5,212 nucleotides of DNA from Alphaproteobacteria bacterium (GTDB lineage: Bacteria > Pseudomonadota > Alphaproteobacteria > Thalassobaculales > Thalassobaculaceae). The notes under the pieces are model-generated. The model saw only the letters and a program-made list of their open reading frames with translations, was not told where the DNA came from and ran no database searches. The translations under genes were made by a program, and so were the position numbers. Positions within the stretch are counted from its first letter, which is position 1. Every line of letters begins with the position of its first letter. Shown piece after piece: positions 1 to 5,212 of the stretch. The stretch spans positions 1 through 5,212 of the forward strand of contig JAPKDN010000266.1 of NCBI GenBank assembly GCA_028822575.1. The letters are read 5' to 3'.

Positions 1-66
1 GGCATCATGATGCCTCCAGGACTCTATCCGCTCGTCAAGAGCGAGCCGTCCGTAAGTAATGCCCAT
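1..66 (-). mobile_element. IS30-like transposase, N-terminal fragment (runs off window)
   Basis: Read on the minus strand from ATG at 66, the 22 visible codons begin MGITYGRLALDERIESW and stay open to the window edge. This matches the opening of IS30-family transposases (Met-Gly-x-x-Tyr-x-x-Leu-x-Leu-x-Glu-Arg), just ahead of their helix-turn-helix. A GGAG (complement of 72-75) lies 5 nt upstream of the ATG, which supports the start. The catalytic DDE domain is outside the window, so intactness cannot be judged. The end of the element should lie within roughly the next 100 bases to the right, but I cannot place the terminal repeat with certainty. Family assignment rests on a short N-terminus only; another HTH protein with a similar opening is possible. 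Confidence 0.5.
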
Positions 67-147
67 CGCAACTCCGTGCGATAACGGTGTTGCGCCTCGG
101 TTGTGAGTCTAGGAACGACCGTCGTCGGGGAAAGAGTGATTTGTTAA

Positions 148-175
148 AGGGTCCCTTTTTGCCTCAAAGGGCCCT
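148..175. repeat. Imperfect inverted repeat (possible IS end or hairpin)
   Basis: The left arm AGGGTCCCTTT (148-158) pairs with the right arm AAAGGGCCCT (166-175) around a 7-nt loop, with a single T bulge. The left arm is also part of a self-contained palindrome, AAAGGG-T-CCCTTT (146-158). It lies about 80-110 bases upstream of the transposase-like start, where a terminal inverted repeat would be expected. A transcript hairpin is the alternative. Confidence 0.4.
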
Positions 176-202
176 GTATGAAACATACTTCATCATTATA
201 AT
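176..202 (+). promoter_or_regulatory. Possible operator palindrome plus -10 box
   Basis: GTATG-AAA-CATAC (176-188) is a perfect 5-bp dyad with a 3-nt centre. A consensus TATAAT follows at 197-202, so the dyad sits about where a -35 element and repressor site would be. No good TTGACA-like -35 is visible, and the AT-rich context makes a chance TATAAT likely. If real, it would have driven the dismutase-like pseudogene starting at 325. Confidence 0.25.
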
Positions 203-324
203 TATTAATGACAAGATCAAATTCTTTTGTTTGACGGCAAGCAACCCTAAGCAGGGTGTTGGCGTGACGAAGTCTGCTTTAACGATTGATATAGGCCATA
301 ATCACGACTGCTTTGCTGCTGAGA

Positions 325-911
325 ATGAAGGCATTTCATCTGAAAGGACTTAACGTAAAACTCCTTGATTGCCATTACAAAAATAATTATACCTGGCTGG
401 CAACCACCTTAATGCGATCGATGATCTCTTGAAGGGTCTCAACTTCGCCAAGGCGCCAGGTTTCGAAATCAATGGGCTCAAACACGAGCGGCTCTTCGCC
501 GCAGACTCGGTTAGCCTGTATTAAATTTATTTCGACAGCCTCGGTGGAACTGGCAGTGATCCCGAGCCTGTCGATCTTGACACAGTGATCGACGTGACCT
601 AGGGCCCCTGGGTTGCTCGCGGTCCGAATTTGTTGGAATGGTCAAGGGGCTGGGTGATGGTTCCCGGTGGGTCCTGCTCTCTTGGTTGTTTGGTCAATCA
701 ATCGGGTGCCGACCGCGCTCATGGTTTTGGCAACGCCGTGCAGATTCTGTTGCAGGACACGTACAACCGCAGCTAACACATCGATTGCGGCTCCGACCCC
801 AGCGACTATGTCGACGCTTTGATGATCAGTCTCGCCCGGAGCCACGCGGTCGCCCTGTCCAAGCCGACCACCGCGATCAGTCACCAGTCCACATCAAAAG
901 GAGCGCGGTGA
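325..911 (+). pseudogene. Fe/Mn superoxide dismutase (ChrC-like), degenerate
   Basis: Pieces of one dismutase follow each other in order on the plus strand. Frame 325 gives MKAFHLKGLNVKLLDCHYKN. The frame of 408 gives LNAIDDLLKGLNF, then the IYFDSLGGTGSDPEP segment. The frame of 620 gives RSEFVGMVKGLGDGS and WVLLSW. The frame of 693 gives VNQSGADRAHGFGNAVQ, then ILLQDTYNRS, a stop, and HIDCGSDPSDYVDALM. These align with the family's LSEKxxxxHxxxNY, LHExYFDxLGG, RxEF...GxGWVLL, NQWxADH and DxYEHSYHIDYG motifs. The total span, about 195 codons, is close to the family's usual 200. Damage: in-frame stops at 522, 600 and 774 (the last replacing the Tyr of EHSY) and at least three frameshifts. The second metal His has become Tyr (TAT at 519) and the fourth ligand His has become Arg (DTYEH to DTYNR). 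The first His and the Asp remain. Not functional. G/C-rich third positions in the plus frames argue against an antisense gene. Confidence 0.75.
896..903 (+). promoter_or_regulatory. Strong ribosome binding site for GTG at 908
   Basis: AAAAGGAG lies 4 nt before GTG (908-910). That GTG overlaps the TGA (909-911) of the preceding dismutase-like pseudogene as GTGA. This is a classic translational-coupling arrangement and fixes the start of the rhodanese-like remnant. Confidence 0.6.
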
Positions 912-1193
912 CCGAAGCGGCGTTGCGAATCTCGCTAAAGGATCCTGAGATGGCTTCCCGAGGACCGGCTAAGTCATACTTCGCCAGCCATGCCCTGGCG
1001 CGGCATGAGGAAAGTGGACCACCGGGCCCAGCACCTGCCCAGGGATCGTAATGCCGTCGTCTATAGCATGCACGGATTCTGGGTGATCAAAGACGCCGCC
1101 GAGGCTCTTCGTGCCAAGGGCATTAACGCCGCGGTCCTGGACGGTGGCATGTCCGCCTGGCGCGCCTTGGGCCTGCCGACCGACCCGCTATAG
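908..1193 (+). pseudogene. Rhodanese-like (ChrE-like) sulfurtransferase, degenerate
   Basis: The reading starts at GTG 908 (MTEAALRISLKDPEM). It must shift frame at about 955-990 to reach the recognisable C-terminal half, which is open from 990 to TAG 1191-1193. That half contains HLPRDR, VVYSMHG, DAAEALRAKGINAAVLDGG and SAWRALGLPT. In intact single-domain rhodaneses the active-site loop reads VVYCVHGHEVSQ; here the catalytic Cys is Ser (AGC at 1065-1067) and the loop is altered. The central DVR segment of the domain is missing, so the remnant spans about 95 codons against about 110-140 normally. It follows the dismutase remnant with a GTGA overlap, so the two were one operon. The frame from 990 could be translated, but without the Cys it would have no sulfurtransferase activity. 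Confidence 0.65.
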
Positions 1194-1322
1194 ATCATCG
1201 GACCAGCGGAATTTAGGGACACAATTTATCCATCCTGGCGCCAACACGTTTTTAGCTGATAAGAACAATGGCTCCAGGCACAGTTTGGGCCCACCGGCGG
1301 AACAGCGAGGATAGGGGGCGGC
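1194..1322. other. Intergenic spacer before the methyltransferase gene
   Basis: I see no gene. The stretch includes TTTAGGGACACAATTTA near 1212-1229, AT-richer than its surroundings. A GC-rich leader ends in AGGGGG (1313-1318), 4 nt before the ATG at 1323, which serves as its ribosome binding site. No clear -35/-10 pair can be defended. Confidence 0.4.
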
Positions 1323-2378
1323 ATGCCACTCAAAACGACGGTTCTGGGCGCATATCCAAAGCCCGACTATGTGCCCATTCGTGATTGGTTCACGATGCCG
1401 GGGGGCCAGGTCTCCGCAAGTGCCACGCGAGATTACAGTGAGGCCCTGCTTATCCCCGATCCCGCGACTGAGGCTCTTTTCGCGCGCGCCGCGGCGGAGG
1501 TAATCGCTGATCAGGTGGCCTGTGGCATCGACATCGTCACCGATGGCGAAGTGCGTCGCGAGAATTACATCCATTACCATTGCCGCCATCTTAAAGGCAT
1601 CGACTTCAGCACTCTGACCCACAAGGTTTTGCGAGACGGCGCTTATGAAACCGACCTGCCGACCGTGCGCAGTGATATCACGCCCCGCCCTGGGCATTTC
1701 CTACCCCACGACTATCAAGTCGCCCAGGCTGGCACGGACCGGCCGATGAAGGTAACTCTTCCGGGACCGATGACAATCACCGATACCACCGCCGACGCCC
1801 ACTATGGTGACCCGGCGCGGCAAGGCGCCGATCTGGCGCGAGCTCTTAATTATGAGATCAAGGCGCTGATCGCGGCGGGTTGCCGGCATATCCAGGTCGA
1901 CGAGCCACTTTTCGCCCGCAAGCCGGCGGAGACCTTGGACTATGGGATCGCGAACCTTGACCTGTGCTTTGAGGGGGTCGGCTCCGAAGTCGCGCGGGCG
2001 GTGCATATCTGCTGCGGCTATCCAACCAAGCTGGACGACAAGGACTACAAAAAAGCCGATCCCAACGCCTATCTTGCCATGGCCGAGGCGTTGGATGCCT
2101 CGGTAGTCGACCAGATCTCGATCGAGGACGCGCACCGGCACAATGATCTAAAACTGCTGGAGAGGTTTCGCGAGAGCACGGTGATCTTTGGCTCGATCGC
2201 CATCGCGAGCAGCGCGTTGGAGCCCATCTCGGCGATCCAGCGAAGGCTGACCGAAGCATTGACGCATATCGAAGCCGAACGCCTCATCGTCGCACCTGAT
2301 TGCGGCCTCGGATTTTTGACGCGCGATCTGGCGATGCACAAGCTGACCCACATGACCGAGGCAGCGCGAGCAATTTAA
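1323..2378 (+). CDS. Cobalamin-independent methionine synthase (MetE C-terminal domain) family protein
   Basis: A 351-residue protein consisting of a single MetE C-terminal-type (beta/alpha)8 barrel; it lacks the N-terminal half of the ~750-residue MetE. Family landmarks in order: TDGE (73-76), LPGPMT (146-151) and QVDEP (191-195). The zinc site is complete: His228 and Cys230 in HICCGYP, Glu268 in SIEDAHR, and Cys327 in APDCGLGF. These correspond to the His-x-Cys, Glu and Cys ligands of MetE. Such zinc enzymes activate a thiol for alkyl transfer in the cytoplasm. Short members include archaeal-type core methionine synthases and epoxyalkane:coenzyme M transferases, so the exact substrate is open and I do not assign metE. 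The start ATG has AGGGGG 4 nt upstream, and the N-terminus (TTVLGAYPKPDYV) is typical. It converges on the neighbouring dioxygenase gene with a 35-nt gap. Confidence 0.85.
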   Translation: MPLKTTVLGAYPKPDYVPIRDWFTMPGGQVSASATRDYSEALLIPDPATEALFARAAAEVIADQVACGIDIVTDGEVRRENYIHYHCRHLKGIDFSTLTHKVLRDGAYETDLPTVRSDITPRPGHFLPHDYQVAQAGTDRPMKVTLPGPMTITDTTADAHYGDPARQGADLARALNYEIKALIAAGCRHIQVDEPLFARKPAETLDYGIANLDLCFEGVGSEVARAVHICCGYPTKLDDKDYKKADPNAYLAMAEALDASVVDQISIEDAHRHNDLKLLERFRESTVIFGSIAIASSALEPISAIQRRLTEALTHIEAERLIVAPDCGLGFLTRDLAMHKLTHMTEAARAI

Positions 2379-2384
2379 GAATTG
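2371..2384. repeat. Small dyad over the methyltransferase stop codon
   Basis: CAATT-TAAG-AATTG forms a 5-bp stem and 4-nt loop spanning the TAA (2376-2378) between two convergent genes. It is too weak, and has no adjacent T-run, to call an intrinsic terminator. It is the only dyad in the 35-nt gap. Confidence 0.2.
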
Positions 2385-2413
2385 CGGCCCCGCCGACAAG
2401 GTTCAATCAGCGA

Positions 2414-3211
2414 CTAAGCATTCCCACCCAGCATCAGCTCCTTTTGATCATCTGGCACATAAAAATACGAGCCTGGTCGGAAACCATACCCCAAATCGCC
2501 CAGCAACCGACGCTGACGGGGTGTCGCGCGCTGGGCGACATTGGGGGTCTTCTCGAAGTCGTAGCACCGCATGAACATCTGACAATAGTTATACAGCAGG
2601 GTTTTGCGCCCATGGCCGGAGTTGTTCTGGGCCGGGCCATGCCAAAGTGCGTGCGAGAAGATGTAGCAATCGCCGGCCTTGCCGGTCAGCTGCACCGCGC
2701 CTGGCGTGTTCGGGCCGACAGGCGGGTCACGATCGAATTGGATCGGGCGCATGTGACTACCGGGGAAGACCGTGAAATTACCACTGTCGGCCCCATCGAC
2801 ATCCGAAAGCAGATACATCGCCTTGACCGCAATCGGCCTGCTCGTCTCGGTCAGCCGGATCTCGCGCTGGCCCTCGCCGCCATCGGTATGGGTATAACCG
2901 GGAAAGCCGTCGCCAGAGCCGCGCACGATCGCCTGGGACATGCTGAAGATGATGTTTGGCCCCATGATGTCAACGATGAGGTCAAAGACATTCGGCCGGT
3001 CGATCAGATCTATGAAGGCCTGATTGTAGGTGAGGAGATCGCGTCGATCCATGAAGGCGTCAGGGTTCTGATCCGGGCATTTGTCGACCCAGCCGTAATG
3101 CCCGCGTGGCAGTATGCCTGACATAGGCTCCCAACCGGGACGCGCCCGCACGCTATCGATTTCCTCAGAAAAGAACGCGACCTCTTCGGGTGATAGTGCA
3201 TTTTCCAGCAC
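2414..3211 (-). CDS. Phytanoyl-CoA dioxygenase (PhyH) family protein, main open frame
   Basis: A 265-residue frame beginning at GTG 3211, belonging to the PhyH-type Fe(II)/2-oxoglutarate-dependent oxygenases (double-stranded beta-helix, cytoplasmic). Iron ligands: His108 and Asp110 in YTHTDGG, with the distal His191 in HALWHGPAQN. Arg202 in GRKTLLYNY is the likely 2-oxoglutarate-binding Arg. SGNFTVFPGSH (143-153) is the usual strand before the distal His. The original N-terminus lies further upstream: ATG 3265 gives MQKLTEQQRTDWAVDG, then TAA, then IVLENALSPEEV in the same frame, the usual start of the family. The visible frame therefore begins after codon 18. GTG 3211 has no good ribosome site but lies 3 nt beyond the stop, so re-initiation is conceivable. 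It may be a very recent pseudogene or carry a sequencing error. The substrate is unknown. Confidence 0.8.
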   Translation of the reverse strand: MLENALSPEEVAFFSEEIDSVRARPGWEPMSGILPRGHYGWVDKCPDQNPDAFMDRRDLLTYNQAFIDLIDRPNVFDLIVDIMGPNIIFSMSQAIVRGSGDGFPGYTHTDGGEGQREIRLTETSRPIAVKAMYLLSDVDGADSGNFTVFPGSHMRPIQFDRDPPVGPNTPGAVQLTGKAGDCYIFSHALWHGPAQNNSGHGRKTLLYNYCQMFMRCYDFEKTPNVAQRATPRQRRLLGDLGYGFRPGSYFYVPDDQKELMLGGNA

Positions 3212-3214
3212 GAT

Positions 3215-3265
3215 TTAGCCGTCAACGGCCCAATCTGTGCGCTGTTGTTCTGTTAGCTTTTGCAT
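3215..3265 (-). pseudogene. Original 5' end of the PhyH gene, cut off by in-frame TAA
   Basis: ATG at 3265 opens 16 codons (MQKLTEQQRTDWAVDG), then TAA at 3217-3215, in the same frame as the 265-codon gene downstream (54 nt = 18 codons from ATG 3265 to GTG 3211). In relatives this position is normally an aromatic residue (DGYxVLENAL), so a single TAC/TAT-to-TAA change explains it. The ATG, not the later GTG, carries the ribosome site. Everything downstream of the stop looks undamaged, so the change is recent or an error. Confidence 0.75.
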
Positions 3266-3272
3266 CGGTTCG

Positions 3273-3279
3273 CTCCCCC
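3273..3279 (-). promoter_or_regulatory. Ribosome binding site marking the true PhyH start
   Basis: On the minus strand GGGGGAG lies 7 nt upstream of ATG 3265. Its presence here, and the lack of any such site before GTG 3211, shows that ATG 3265 is the original start. Confidence 0.6.
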
Positions 3280-3510
3280 ATGTCGACCTGGGCCGATGAT
3301 CCGCCCGTAGCGATCTGTTGACCACCGCCGGGTAATGGTGTGCCAAAGACCTGGAACGTGCAATCAGCGGGCTGATAAGGTGGGGGCGAAAGACCGTTGA
3401 TCCGGCTTTCGCTGAACACGGCGTGGCGCCGCGCCGGCGAACCTGTATGATTTTAACCACGCTAGCCAAGCAAACGTGCGTCGGAAAACAATCGCCAAGA
3501 CAGGCCCGTC
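3280..3510. other. Divergent intergenic region between two PhyH genes
   Basis: Both flanking dioxygenase genes are transcribed away from this stretch, so it should hold both promoters, but I find no defensible -35/-10 pair. A minus-strand open frame, 3222-3419 (GTG start, 65 codons), covers much of it. It has fairly coding-like third positions but no family resemblance and no ribosome site. It could be the tail of a lost gene or chance. Confidence 0.35.
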
Positions 3511-4410
3511 ATGACCCCCGAAGACATCCTCTCCCATGCCTCCCGTGTGCTGACGACCGCCCAGCGTGGATCCTACTTCGCCAGTGGTTTCGTTACCGTC
3601 GACGGCGCCATCCCCTCAGTGTGGATGGACAGACTTCGCGAAACCTCGGCCCGACTGCTAGACGCCAGCCGGGCCGAGGTGGTCTCGAATAATGCCTATG
3701 ACATCGGCCCCGCCCATTCGCCGAACAAGCCTCATGTCCGGCGTCTAAAGGCCCTGGTTGATCGGGATCGATTGTTTTGGGAATTCGCGGCGTCACCTGA
3801 CTCACCGCTGCCCGATATCGCCGCTGATCTGGTCGGGCCGGACGTAAAATTTCACAGCGCTAAGCTAAACTACAAATGGCCGGGCGGTGGCGAAGTAGTG
3901 AAATGGCATCAGGACATTCTGGCTTGGCCACACACAAACTACAGCCCGGTGACCCTTGGCGTATATCTGGGCCAGGTAACGCCGGCCCACGGACCGTTGA
4001 TCTGTATCCCCGGCAGTCATGACGGCCCGCTCCATTTCCACACCGACGCCGCGGGCAACTGGACTGGCTCGGTCTCCGAGATGGATCTGGAGAGCGTCGA
4101 CTTGAATTCTGGCGTCGAGGCTTTGGGAAGCGCTGGCTCCCTGGTAGCGATCAACTGCCGGACCATCCACGGCTCGCGCGCTAACACCTCCGCCGAAGTG
4201 CGGCCGATGGCGCTTTATGTCTACAGTTCTGCGGACGCCTTCGCCTGGATGCCGCCGCCCTCGCCAACGACTAAGACCGGAGAGCTTGTTCGCGGTACCC
4301 TACCCCGCTTTTCTCACGTCGACTCGCGCCCCTGCCCAGTGCCGCCGAACTGGGCGAAAATAAGCTATGGCTCAATCTTTACTGCACAAGCAGGAAAAGT
4401 TGAGATGTAA
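3511..4410 (+). CDS. Phytanoyl-CoA dioxygenase (PhyH) family protein
   Basis: A 299-residue Fe(II)/2-oxoglutarate-dependent oxygenase of the PhyH superfamily, near the usual length. The N-terminus (LTTAQRGSYFASGFVTVDGAI, about 14-34) is the typical opening helix and strand. Iron ligands: His133 and Asp135 in KWHQDI, and His220 in TIHGSRANTS. Arg231 in EVRPMALYVYSS is the likely 2-oxoglutarate contact. GPLICIPGSHDGPLHFH (161-177) is the conserved turn before the core helix. The ATG is preceded only by a weak ACAGG; the family-like N-terminus nevertheless supports this start. It is oriented away from the first PhyH gene and converges with the thioesterase gene (53-nt gap). It is clearly diverged from its neighbour, so it is not a recent duplicate. 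The substrate is not predictable; hydroxylation of a small carboxylate, CoA ester or alkaloid-like molecule is typical of the family. Confidence 0.88.
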   Translation: MTPEDILSHASRVLTTAQRGSYFASGFVTVDGAIPSVWMDRLRETSARLLDASRAEVVSNNAYDIGPAHSPNKPHVRRLKALVDRDRLFWEFAASPDSPLPDIAADLVGPDVKFHSAKLNYKWPGGGEVVKWHQDILAWPHTNYSPVTLGVYLGQVTPAHGPLICIPGSHDGPLHFHTDAAGNWTGSVSEMDLESVDLNSGVEALGSAGSLVAINCRTIHGSRANTSAEVRPMALYVYSSADAFAWMPPPSPTTKTGELVRGTLPRFSHVDSRPCPVPPNWAKISYGSIFTAQAGKVEM

Positions 4411-4463
4411 GATTTGGAATCTAGTCGCGCCCCGGTTTCGAGGAGCAAAAACTCACTGTTCTA

Positions 4464-4877
4464 TCACCCTGGCATTTTCCACGTCGTGGTACCCTGGGCC
4501 ACAAGCTTTTCCTTGGCATCCCAAACCCGGGCCTCGACAAAGCCAACCGAACGATCCTGGCGCGTGAACCACGCCTTGCAAAGCGCTGGACCTTGGGTGA
4601 GCGGTCGCGGGTATAGAGATTTTAACTCCATCGTCACGCCGGCATCGCCGTTCAACTTCTTGCAAAGGTGCGCCATGGTGACATCCATGACCGTCGTCAA
4701 CAGGCCACCGTGATAGCTGCCCTGAGGATTGAACAGGAAATCATCAACTGGAAACCACGTGATACAGACACCCTCGCCATAACTGATTTCCAGACCCAGC
4801 AGCTCGACCAGGAAGAAGGATCGGCCATAGGTTTCGAACGCCGTCTCAATACGCTGGCGCGCGTTTTCCTTATTCAT
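4464..4877 (-). CDS. PaaI-family hotdog-fold thioesterase
   Basis: A 137-residue protein from ATG 4877. It carries the PaaI motif YHGGLLTTVMDVTMAHL (55-71): His56-Gly-Gly and the catalytic acid Asp65 on the hotdog helix. The strand pattern TMELKSLYPRPL (82-93), then SVGFVEARVWD and LVAQGTTTW, completes the fold. Members hydrolyse acyl- or aryl-CoA thioesters in the cytoplasm, usually as tetramers. The frame stays open up to 4976, but that extension overlaps the upstream dioxygenase coding end. The length from MNKENARQRI fits the family, so I choose 4877. An AGGGA lies 11 nt upstream, a rather long spacing. It is the second gene of a minus-strand pair, 46 nt after the third PhyH gene, so the two are probably co-transcribed and the enzyme may release or proof-read a CoA ester from that pathway. 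Confidence 0.83.
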   Translation of the reverse strand: MNKENARQRIETAFETYGRSFFLVELLGLEISYGEGVCITWFPVDDFLFNPQGSYHGGLLTTVMDVTMAHLCKKLNGDAGVTMELKSLYPRPLTQGPALCKAWFTRQDRSVGFVEARVWDAKEKLVAQGTTTWKMPG

Positions 4878-4923
4878 CGTCTTAAGTTTCCCTGAAATTG
4901 AGCGGGCCGTGAAGAGGTGAGGG

Positions 4924-5212
4924 TCAGCGCGGATGACCGACCACGAGGTCGTTCTGGCCAGAACTGTCCTCGCCACGCATCAGCGAAAGCGGAATCGCTC
5001 TCCAATCCAGCCGACTGGTCTTCGCCATGTCTAGATCGCGCCGCAGCACGGAGCTTGCTGGCATATAGCGTATCGCCAACCCAGCACGGCGGTAGCCTGA
5101 GGTGTTGGCGGTCGATCCATGCAGGATATGAACCTCATGGAGGGAGAGTTGGCCGGCTTTTATCTCGACATATTTTTCGGTCGCGGGGTCGAAATTCGTA
5201 TTGTCGACGCCC
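4924..5212 (-). CDS. Phytanoyl-CoA dioxygenase (PhyH) family protein, C-terminal part
   Basis: The minus-strand frame open from the right edge ends with TGA at 4924-4926 and gives 95 residues; the start is outside the window. It contains the C-terminal PhyH signature: AGQLSLHEVHILHG, then STANTS, then YRRAGLAIRYMP. The distal iron-binding His is at visible residue 31 and the probable 2-oxoglutarate-binding Arg at about 42. The His-x-Asp pair would be upstream. The HGSxANTS motif matches that of the PhyH gene at 3511-4410, whereas the gene at 2414 has HGPAQNNS, so this one is nearer the second paralogue. It leads directly into the thioesterase gene (46-nt gap). Confidence 0.82.
   Translation of the reverse strand, partial: GVDNTNFDPATEKYVEIKAGQLSLHEVHILHGSTANTSGYRRAGLAIRYMPASSVLRRDLDMAKTSRLDWRAIPLSLMRGEDSSGQNDLVVGHPR

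Larger units (their letters stand above)
67..324. other. AT-rich spacer between transposase start and decayed operon
   Basis: No convincing gene is present. An 88-codon open frame at 87-353 has no family resemblance and runs into the pseudogene start, so I do not call it. The stretch holds an imperfect hairpin (148-175), a perfect short palindrome (176-188), a consensus-like TATAAT (197-202) and a small inverted repeat ACCCT/AGGGT (244-257). It becomes sharply AT-rich from about 176 to 235, unlike the flanking DNA. It probably contains the end of the insertion element and the old promoter region of the dismutase operon. Confidence 0.5.

Noticed and set aside
87..353. Plus-strand frame with an IGHNHD motif recalling carbamoyltransferase N-termini
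   Set aside because: The motif is isolated, nothing else fits that family, and the frame crosses the IS-end repeat and the pseudogene start.
387..641. Minus-strand open frame of 84 codons with protein-like composition, continuing after a TGA into the frame at 642-884
   Set aside because: It has no start codon and is antisense to the plus-strand dismutase pseudogene, whose motifs appear in order and whose third positions are G/C-rich. It is a shadow.
638..1051. Plus-strand frame of 137 codons
   Set aside because: It is a composite: its start is a piece of the dismutase pseudogene, its middle is out of frame, and its end holds the first codons of the rhodanese remnant. It is not one protein.
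1212..1229. TTTAGGGACACAATTTA-like stretch, reminiscent of leaders of repeat-associated transposases
   Set aside because: It is a single short match with no transposase or repeat partner in the window.
2300..3121. Plus-strand 273-codon open frame
   Set aside because: It is antisense to the PhyH gene at 2414-3211, which has full family motifs. Long antisense frames are common in GC-rich DNA.
4878..4976. N-terminal extension of the thioesterase frame to 4976
   Set aside because: It overlaps the third PhyH coding end out of frame, and the family length fits the start at 4877.

Overview
The window looks like accessory DNA from a GC-rich proteobacterium, most likely alphaproteobacterial. That placement is inferred from codon use (strong G/C in third positions of the coding stretches) and from the gene families; nothing here fixes the taxon. 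It falls into two parts: a decayed left end (1-1193) and a compact set of intact enzyme genes (1323-5212).

Left end. Bases 1-66 hold the first 22 codons of a minus-strand gene whose start resembles IS30-type transposases. After an AT-rich, palindrome-bearing spacer comes a broken plus-strand operon. Positions 325-911 read, across shifting frames, as a nearly full-length Fe/Mn superoxide dismutase with three in-frame stops, frameshifts and two of four metal ligands lost. Its terminal TGA overlaps a GTG with a strong ribosome site, which opens a wrecked rhodanese gene ending at 1193 whose catalytic Cys is now Ser. A superoxide dismutase next to a rhodanese recalls the chrC-chrE pair of chromate-resistance determinants.

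Right part. A 351-residue zinc methyltransferase of the MetE C-terminal-domain (core-MetE) type (1323-2378, +) converges on a phytanoyl-CoA dioxygenase (PhyH)-family gene (2414-3265, -). That PhyH gene has a TAA in place of codon 17. A second PhyH gene (3511-4410, +) is divergent from it. It converges in turn on a minus-strand pair: the 3' end of a third PhyH gene (4924 to the window edge) followed by a PaaI-type hotdog thioesterase (4464-4877).

Three different Fe(II)/2-oxoglutarate-type oxygenases, a thiol or C1 methyltransferase-like enzyme and a CoA thioesterase within 4 kb suggest a small oxidative catabolic or specialised-metabolite locus. The substrate cannot be read from the sequence. 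The most informative observations are the decayed dismutase/rhodanese operon, which simple ORF calling misses, and the early stop codon in the first PhyH gene.
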